From contig CAJTOL010000049.1 in assembly GCA_910577645.1 (NCBI GenBank), positions 1 to 11,439 on the forward strand: a stretch of DNA of 11,439 nt. The letters run 5' to 3'. The first letter of the stretch is position 1. Each line of letters opens with the position of its first letter. This document shows positions 7,281-11,439 of this stretch, in pieces. The notes beneath the pieces were generated by a model. That model did no database searches, had not been told where the DNA came from, and saw only the letters and a list, made by a program, of their open reading frames with translations. A program made the translations under genes and the position numbers. The DNA comes from an uncultured Lachnospiraceae bacterium. Lineage in GTDB: Bacteria; Bacillota; Clostridia; Lachnospirales; Lachnospiraceae.

Positions 7281-8114
7281 ATGATAAAAGATCCCTTATA
7301 TGTACGTTTTCTCTACGAAACCACTCCTGGACGCGTCCTCCTGAAAGTGCTGGCCCGTCCCCTCTTTTCTAGGCGGGCCGCTTTATTTTTGGATTCCCCC
7401 TGGTCCCGGTGGCTCATACCCCTGTATATCCGGCTCCACCACATTCCCATGGACTCCTATATTCCAGAATACTACCGCTCCTTTAACCACTTCTTCACCC
7501 GAAAAAGAAATTGCCTGTACATAAATCCGGATCTGGAGCCCTCTCATTTCATCAGCCCCTGTGACGGGTACTTAAGCGTATATCCCATCACTAAAGAAAG
7601 CCGGTTCCATATCAAACATATCGACTACTCCCTGAAAAAGCTCCTCCATGACCCTGTTCTGGCGGCCAGATACCAAGGCGGTCTATGTCTCATCTTCCGT
7701 CTGGCCCCGCACAACTACCACCGTTACTGTTATCCTGACAATGGCCTGGCAGTCAAACAGGTATCTATTCCCGGCCTTCTCCACTCTGTAAGGCCTGCCG
7801 CCCTGAAAAACCGCCCTGTCTTCCCGGAAAATGCCAGACACTACACGGTCATTGACTCCGAAAATTTCGGTCTTCTGGTTCAAATGGAAGTGGGTGCTCT
7901 CCTGGTGGGAAAAATCTCCAATCACGGAGGCAGGCTTATGGTAGAACGCGGTGCAGAAAAAGGATACTTTGAATTTGGCGGCTCCACGATTCTGATACTT
8001 GCAGAACAGGAAATCCTGGATATAGACCAGCTTATCCTGAACGCCTCCCAAAAAGGCCTGGAAACCCCAGTAACCTACGGTGAAAAAATCGCCACCAGAA
8101 TGGCAACGCCATAG
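7281..8114 (+). CDS. psd: Phosphatidylserine decarboxylase proenzyme
   Basis: This 277-residue enzyme decarboxylates phosphatidylserine to phosphatidylethanolamine using a self-made pyruvoyl group. The cleavage motif is FGGST, where Ser235 would become the pyruvoyl group of a short alpha chain after autocleavage at the Gly-Ser bond. Upstream are ISPCDG, with Asp95 at the position of the charge-relay aspartate, and RLAPHNYHRYCYPDNG (141-155), the conserved YHR region. The FNHFFTRK segment near residue 70 is also typical. The second histidine of the enterobacterial YHR-x-H motif is replaced by Cys150, and the residue before Tyr is Asn rather than Asp; this may be a clostridial subfamily trait. 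The ATG at 7281 with GGAGG nine bases upstream is preferred over an earlier in-frame ATG (7230) lying inside pssA. A gap of about 50 bases follows. Confidence 0.92.
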   Translation: MIKDPLYVRFLYETTPGRVLLKVLARPLFSRRAALFLDSPWSRWLIPLYIRLHHIPMDSYIPEYYRSFNHFFTRKRNCLYINPDLEPSHFISPCDGYLSVYPITKESRFHIKHIDYSLKKLLHDPVLAARYQGGLCLIFRLAPHNYHRYCYPDNGLAVKQVSIPGLLHSVRPAALKNRPVFPENARHYTVIDSENFGLLVQMEVGALLVGKISNHGGRLMVERGAEKGYFEFGGSTILILAEQEILDIDQLILNASQKGLETPVTYGEKIATRMATP

Positions 8115-8165
8115 CCAGCCGCCTATTAGCTTTAAACCTACAATCGAAAAAAGGAGAAAACTTTC

Positions 8166-8849
8166 ATGGCACTCATACTGCATATCCGTCATCTCATTCC
8201 ATCCTATGCGGCATTTCCGCTGTTCTTTGCCCTGCTATGGAACCAGGCCGTGTACTACGGAGCCCGAATCGCAACCGCCAGTTTTCCTCACTATGACTTA
8301 ACCACCTATTTCGACAGACTCATCCCTGTAGTTCCCTTTTTTACCTCCATTTACTTCCTGGCCTTTCCCTTCTGGGCGGCCGGTTACATTCTGTCCGTAA
8401 GAATCAGCAGAGACCAGGCTATGACCCTTCTCTGCGGAGATTTCCTGTCCAAAGGAGTCTGCCTTGTCTTCTTTCTTCTTTTCCCCACCACCAATACCCG
8501 CCCGGAGATTGCAGGCCGGGGAATCTGGGAAACCCTGCTTTTATGGCTCTATCAGACGGACTCCCCGGACAACCTGTTCCCCTCCATTCACTGCCTGGTA
8601 AGCTGGCTCTGTTTCGCAGGCATACGCAGACAGCCCACAATCCCTCTCCCCTGTCAGGCCGCCACTCTGTTTATGGCCCTTCTGGTCTTTCTCTCCACCC
8701 TGTTTACCAGACAACATGTGATCGCTGATGTCCTGGGAGCTATTGTGATCGGAGAGGCGTGTTACCGGATCGCCTCCCTTCCCCGGGTTCGGGGCTGCTA
8801 TGGTAAGATTGTCTCGCCCTTTGTTTTCAGGCAAAACAGTACTCCGTAA
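8166..8849 (+). CDS. PAP2-superfamily membrane phosphatase or phosphotransferase
   Basis: This 227-residue polytopic membrane protein has the three PAP2 motifs in divergent form: TRPE (Arg112-Pro113); PSIHC (139-143, canonical PSGH) with His142; and STLFTRQHVIAD (177-188), supplying His184 and Asp188. The usual Ser-Arg opening of the third motif is Ser-Thr, and the Arg sits just before the catalytic histidine. This xLFxRQHxxxD arrangement resembles the inositol-phosphorylceramide and sphingomyelin synthase-like PAP2 branch more than classic phosphatidate phosphatases. The reaction could be dephosphorylation of a lipid phosphate or transfer of a phospho-headgroup; the substrate is unknown. AAAGGAG lies about nine bases before the ATG. 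It is the last gene of the phosphatidylethanolamine operon, followed by a strong hairpin. Confidence 0.85.
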   Translation: MALILHIRHLIPSYAAFPLFFALLWNQAVYYGARIATASFPHYDLTTYFDRLIPVVPFFTSIYFLAFPFWAAGYILSVRISRDQAMTLLCGDFLSKGVCLVFFLLFPTTNTRPEIAGRGIWETLLLWLYQTDSPDNLFPSIHCLVSWLCFAGIRRQPTIPLPCQAATLFMALLVFLSTLFTRQHVIADVLGAIVIGEACYRIASLPRVRGCYGKIVSPFVFRQNSTP

Positions 8850-8861
8850 ATAGTAACAAGA

Positions 8862-8920
8862 AAAGCGCGATTCCCTCCGCCATATCGTACTTCCTATATG
8901 GTCTAAAAGAATCGCGCTTT
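8862..8920. terminator. Long bidirectional terminator hairpin closing the lipid operon
   Basis: A perfect 12-bp stem AAAGCGCGATTC (8862-8873) / GAATCGCGCTTT (8909-8920) contains a second inner stem CCATAT (8880-8885) / ATATGG (8896-8901). On the plus strand it is followed by CCTCTCTTATTC and on the minus strand by TCTTGTTAC after the T-run at the stem end. It lies 12 bases past the PAP2 gene stop, between convergent genes, and probably stops transcription from both sides. Confidence 0.75.
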
Positions 8921-8982
8921 CCTCTCTTATTCCCGGAGCCTTCCGGTGTTTCCGAACATATTTTCTTCTGGTTACCTCATAT

Positions 8983-9403
8983 TCAGAAGGTCTCCCCTCC
9001 TTTCCACTTCAGTTCCCTCTCCACTTTAGCCAGCTTTCTTTTCAGTTCCCCAGCTTCCTTAGGATCTGTCTCTGCCTTGAGCTGTTCCTTTAACTGTTTT
9101 TTCTTCAGCTTTTGGAGCTTCTGGGAGTGGCTGCCAGCGCCTCCCGTCTTTACCGGTTTCTGCTATTGGGCCTATATCAGCTGCCTGGCGAGCCTGGCTG
9201 ACCCGTACCGTTTCACCAGCCGCCCTGGTACTCTCTGTCACAGCCAAACCGGCACCTTTCCCCCCTTCACTCACCTTTCCACTTTCATTTACCTTTACAG
9301 CCTCTCCCTCTTTCTCCAGCTTTCCTTCCTTTAACCTGGTATCTGCCTTCAAAGCCACTGCCTCCTGTCTCAGCCTGCTGTTTGGAATCATCTGAATCGT
9401 CAT
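8983..9403 (-). pseudogene. Small charged, coiled-coil protein gene with a one-base frameshift
   Basis: The start at 9403 (MTIQMIPNSRLRQEA) has AAGGAG nine bases upstream. The first about 84 codons give a low-complexity Lys/Glu/Ala/Val-rich protein. Near 9141-9150, in GACGGGAGG on the coding strand, the reading frame turns into Arg/Trp/Pro-rich sequence and stops at 9059. The neighbouring frame instead continues as a convincing amphipathic coiled coil (QKLQKLKKKQLKEQLKAE, then ELKRKLAKVERELK) and stops at 8983. The total length is one base more than a multiple of three, so a single inserted base explains it. The intact protein would be about 140 residues, loosely like FlxA-type coiled-coil proteins; function is unknown. 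It could be a sequencing error rather than a true mutation. Confidence 0.6.
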
Positions 9404-9490
9404 AATCTTATTCTCCTTTTTTAATCTTGTAAATAGCCCTTTCCACTGCGCCAAAAATAAAAAGCGCTGTTTCTCAATCCGCCAGCTCAC

Positions 9491-9830
9491 TTACTCATAC
9501 CGCAAAGTCTCAATAGGCTCTGCACCCGCTGCCTTTAAAGTAGGATAAAGCCCCCCTGCCAACAACGAAACAGTTGCAATACCGCCCACTGCCGCAGACA
9601 GACTGCCCACCATGGAATCCACATCCTTCATTTGCCCCACTGCTGTCTGGGTAAAATAATCCCCTGGTTCCCTTTTCTTCACCCTGGCGATAAAAGCTTT
9701 TTAGGGCTTCCCGCCTCCATGACCACATTCTTTCTCTGAGCCAAAATATCTTTCTCATTGAGATACCGTCCATGAACCATCGTTACCGGCTGGCTGACTG
9801 CTTGATCAATTCCATAAAAACCTCCTTCCT
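9491..9830 (-). pseudogene. Remnant of a MacB/FtsX-type ABC transporter operon (ATPase start fused to permease pieces)
   Basis: Three pieces can be read. First, AAGGAGG and an ATG at 9815 begin MELIK, in the style of an ABC ATPase gene, but the frame soon stops. Second, QPVTMVHGRYLNEKDI-xx-QRKNVVM matches the periplasmic MacB-like core of a permease ('G.f.n..D......vvv'). Third, after a frame change near 9680, comes QMKDVDSMVGSLSAAVGGIA, the start of the first C-terminal helix, which jumps from SLLAGG straight to LYPTLKAAGAEPIETLRYE, the characteristic C-terminus of these permeases. The ATPase body, the permease N-terminus and three membrane helices are missing. At least two deletions and a frameshift are needed. 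The operon probably exported a peptide or antibiotic, as such transporters often do. An operator-like repeat lies upstream. Confidence 0.72.
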
Positions 9831-9882
9831 CTCTGTCACTGATGTAAAATGACCATCTATAAACATACCATACCAGAAAATC

Positions 9883-9920
9883 CTTAATCATCCTTAAACC
9901 ATTTCTTAAAAAGTCTTAAG
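9883..9920 (-). promoter_or_regulatory. Four TTAAG half-sites upstream of the ABC transporter remnant
   Basis: On the minus strand TTAAG (CTTAA on plus) occurs at 9915-9919, 9905-9909, 9893-9897 and 9883-9887. Start-to-start spacings are 10, 12 and 10 bp. They form two 10-bp-spaced pairs two helical turns apart, the same arrangement as the single pair upstream of the response regulator gene. They lie about 70-105 bases before the remnant start codon (9815), with TATGGT/TATAGA -10-like sequences between. This looks like a two-dimer operator for an OmpR-type activator. Confidence 0.6.
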
Positions 9921-10578
9921 CCCGAATCATGGTCAAAAATCACCGCAGTCCATTCCTGCTCTGCCTCCAAAATAAGCTATTATCAAACCGCTTCTCCACT
10001 CAAAAGACGCTGCTGTCTCCTTTTTATTCTGAATTCCTTTCAGCGGGAAATATCCACTGAGAATAGCGTTCATTCCACCTCTACGGCATCATATATGTCC
10101 GGCTGGCGCGGGAGCAGAATCCTGTTTTATATCCTGATATTTTCCATTTTTACATACTGCTCATTACAATCCATACAAAGTACACGAACTTGTTTTCCTT
10201 TTCCCTGTTTTTCCTTCAGTCAATTGTTTTTATTCTCCATGTTATCATCTATCAATATTTATTGCCTGTCTCAAATAAACTTAAAATTCTATTTCCTGCT
10301 CTTCTGATTTTTCTATACTGATTAACTCGACTTATAATGCTGTTTTCATATATTTTCTTCTGTTTAAAATTTCCCTCGCTTTCACCTACACTTCACTCGC
10401 TAAGGAAATCTTGCTGGCAGTTTTTCCCCACTGCATGGGTCGATGTATACATATTTTTACCCTACTGCATACGAAGTGAAATTTCCCACCAGATTTTTTT
10501 TACCACGTCTAAACGCTTTTCATGCTTTAGGAGAAAATCATACGCCTATGTTGTTTTACATATCTTTTAAAAATAAAA
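9921..10578. other. Gene-poor AT-rich stretch, no recognisable feature
   Basis: No reading frame in this stretch resembles a protein. Those present are short, lack a ribosome binding site, and are rich in Phe, Ser and Cys as expected for translated AT-rich DNA. On the minus strand 9901-9990 can be read as a short plausible peptide ending FDHDSGLRLFKKWFKDD, but it is too short to identify and overlaps the TTAAG repeats. The stretch probably consists of eroded or deleted sequence between the transporter remnant and the recombinase remnant. Confidence 0.5.
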
Positions 10579-10622
10579 TGCCGGAATATCTGCCATATAC
10601 TGTATATGGCAGAATCCCGGCA
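10579..10622 (-). terminator. Long hairpin terminator for leftward transcription
   Basis: The outer stem TGCCGG (10579-10584) / CCGGCA (10617-10622) and the inner near-perfect 11-bp arms CTGCCATATAC (10590-10600) / GTATATGGCAG (10602-10612) form an extended hairpin. On the minus strand it is followed by TTTTATTTTTAAAAG, fitting a Rho-independent terminator for the recombinase remnant. On the plus strand no T-run follows. Confidence 0.65.
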
Positions 10623-10658
10623 CCTTTCATTCTTGTAAGTGTACTCACAAAATTACAT

Positions 10659-10675
10659 GGGGCTGTCGCACTAAG
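10659..10675. mobile_element. Possible insertion-sequence terminal repeat remnant
   Basis: GGGGCTGTCGCACTAAG followed by a run of A resembles the terminal inverted repeats of some DDE-type insertion sequences, such as the IS1182 group. No matching inverted end or transposase is present in the window, so at most this is a solo end. The identification rests on resemblance alone. Confidence 0.2.
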
Positions 10676-10769
10676 AAAAACGTATGCAAGATTTAGTGGA
10701 ATTCAATCCCAAAACAATACTATATCTTGTATACTCAATCCTTATTGCGACAATCCCATCAGGCAATAT

Positions 10770-11130
10770 TTATTCATTATCCTGCTTTAAAAACAATTCC
10801 TCCAACTCCTCCTCTTTAAAGATAAACTTTCTCCCTTTCTCCTTACGGCGTTCCTTTTCCGCCGCTGATACCACCAGATGCCCAGAGCCATTCACTTTAA
10901 GTACACTCCCCTCACGGTTAACAGGTTTACGCAACACCATATCCCAGTCAATCCTGATATGGCTGTCAAAATACTCTATGATATTCCCCCTTTCAGGCTG
11001 TCTGTCATTCCAGTATACCCTTGTTGTCGTATTATCCATATCAGGCACTACTACAATATGCCCCATGTTATAGGAAATCTGCCACTGCATGACATGCTCT
11101 TTTAACAGGTTGCTATGGGTATGCCTAAGT
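10770..11130 (-). pseudogene. Probable C-terminal remnant of a tyrosine recombinase (integrase)
   Basis: Reading minus strand from about 11130, the frame gives LRHTHSNLLKEHVM, which matches the arginine/histidine box of tyrosine recombinases (HxLRHTHxxLL). It continues with YNMGH, in the place of the second histidine, and NTTTRVYW, where the nucleophilic tyrosine would lie. The charged tail (IIEYFDSHIRIDWD, then a Lys/Glu-rich end) resembles a C-terminal extension. A stop lies directly before the Arg box, and the preceding HD of HDLRH appears in another frame, so a one-base loss is likely. The N-terminal arm-binding and core domains are absent. A start at 11090 is possible but has no good ribosome binding site. 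The remnant implies a former integrative element; an unrelated hypothetical protein is the alternative. Confidence 0.5.
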
Positions 11131-11216
11131 CATGAAATTCGTTTTTTGATTTATATTTCATTATTACTTAGATTTTTGAAATAAATTTAAGTAATAGTCC
11201 TTTTCTTATTTCAAAA
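11125..11216. repeat. Nested inverted repeats between recombinase remnant and fic gene
   Basis: Two overlapping palindromes can be drawn. Arms 11163-11175 and 11183-11195 (ATTACTTA / TAAGTAAT core) match at 12 of 13 positions around a 7-base loop. Arms TTTTGAAATAA (11174-11184) and TTATTTCAAAA (11206-11216) are perfect. They share bases and so exclude each other. TGAAAT/ATTTCA half-sites alternate at 11133, 11155, 11177 and 11208. This could be an operator, competing RNA hairpins or a recombination site. AT richness raises the chance level. Confidence 0.55.
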
Positions 11217-11261
11217 TTTATGATATGCTGAAAATAGATTTTTACTATTGAGGTATACGAG

Positions 11262-11439
11262 ATGCTTCCCTATACAGGAGACTATATTGAGCATATTGAT
11301 GACAACATAGACGATTTTAAATATTATACATTTACCCCTCGACCTCTAATGCATGGGGACATGTATAAAATGGATGATGAACTATCTGCTTTGTTAATTG
11401 AGGCTCACCGGAATATTGGATTCCTGGAGGGGCTTCTTA
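11262..11439 (+). CDS. Fic-family protein, N-terminal part (runs off the right edge)
   Basis: The first 59 codons are visible. The sequence YYTFTPRPLMHGDMYKMDDE, followed by LSALLIEAHRNIGFLEGLL, is the typical Fic N-terminal region (consensus 'Y.PRPLP....MD.EL..LL.EAhr.LG.LeG'), which precedes the Fic catalytic domain with its HPFxDGNGR motif. Fic proteins usually transfer AMP from ATP to a hydroxyl side chain of a target protein. The catalytic motif and any inhibitory helix lie outside the window, so activity cannot be judged. The ATG at 11262 has GAGG eight bases upstream. It is divergent from the recombinase remnant, with the repeat-rich region between them. Fic genes are often accessory cargo, consistent with a mobile-element boundary. 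Confidence 0.85.
   Translation, partial: MLPYTGDYIEHIDDNIDDFKYYTFTPRPLMHGDMYKMDDELSALLIEAHRNIGFLEGLL

Noticed and set aside
7683..8192. A 169-codon minus-strand open frame opposite psd
   Set aside because: It is antisense to the conserved decarboxylase motifs and shows no recognisable domain.
9679..9891. Start of the transporter remnant at 9891
   Set aside because: That start lies inside the TTAAG repeat array and has no ribosome binding site; the AAGGAGG-linked ATG at 9815 is the better gene start.
9901..9990. A short minus-strand peptide ending FDHDSGLRLFKKWFKDD as a gene remnant
   Set aside because: Only about 30 residues between stops, no identifiable family, and it overlaps the TTAAG operator repeats.
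10095..10307. A 70-codon plus-strand frame with a hydrophobic start
   Set aside because: It lacks a ribosome binding site; Phe/Ser/Cys/Leu richness is what T-rich DNA gives by chance.
10367..10500. A possible repeat family (AAATTTCCC and ACTGCAT copies)
   Set aside because: Copies are short and irregularly spaced; no unit long enough to separate from chance in AT-rich DNA, and no CRISPR-like periodicity.
10443..10790. A 115-codon plus-strand frame
   Set aside because: It runs through the terminator hairpin, lacks a start signal and shows no family features.

Overview
This window reads like a chromosomal segment of an anaerobic, gut-type clostridium, probably Lachnospiraceae. The basis is Gram-positive AGGAGG-type ribosome binding sites, clostridial histidine kinase and response regulator families, and clostridial-type phosphatidylserine synthase and decarboxylase. 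No 16S or other marker gene lies inside the window, so the family-level placement is inference.

Layout. Positions 1-300 hold two perfectly spaced leftward sigma-A promoters with A-rich upstream tracts, of the kind that drives rRNA or other stable RNA operons; the driven gene lies off the left edge. Positions 308-5713 are all on the minus strand. Read in the direction of transcription they are: an OmpR-family response regulator; its sensor kinase, broken by a one-base frameshift and by loss of most of the ATP-binding domain; a GNAT acetyltransferase; a Lys/Glu/Pro-rich lipoprotein; a truncated DltA-like adenylate-forming enzyme; and an intact sensor kinase with no adjacent regulator. Positions 5979-8849 are a plus-strand phospholipid operon: a VTT-domain (TVP38/TMEM64/DedA-like) membrane protein, CDP-diacylglycerol-serine O-phosphatidyltransferase, phosphatidylserine decarboxylase and a PAP2-family membrane phosphatase or phosphotransferase. 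A long symmetric hairpin closes the operon.

Positions 8983-9920 (minus) hold a frameshifted small coiled-coil gene and the wreck of an ABC (MacB/FtsX-type) transporter. Positions 9921-10578 hold no recognisable gene. Positions 10579-11439 hold a terminator-like hairpin, what looks like the C-terminal remnant of a tyrosine recombinase, an AT-rich region with nested inverted repeats, and the first 59 codons of a Fic-family protein running off the right edge.

How the parts connect. PssA makes phosphatidylserine from CDP-diacylglycerol and serine, and Psd decarboxylates it to phosphatidylethanolamine; the VTT and PAP2 proteins are plausible lipid-handling partners. The response regulator promoter and the dead transporter promoter share TTAAG direct repeats spaced exactly 10 bp. 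This suggests the two-component system once controlled the transporter, and that kinase and transporter have decayed together while regulator and operators remain. No clearly new system is visible. The most informative signals are this decayed but still legible regulon, residue substitutions in the PE pathway enzymes, and the repeat-rich Fic/recombinase boundary.
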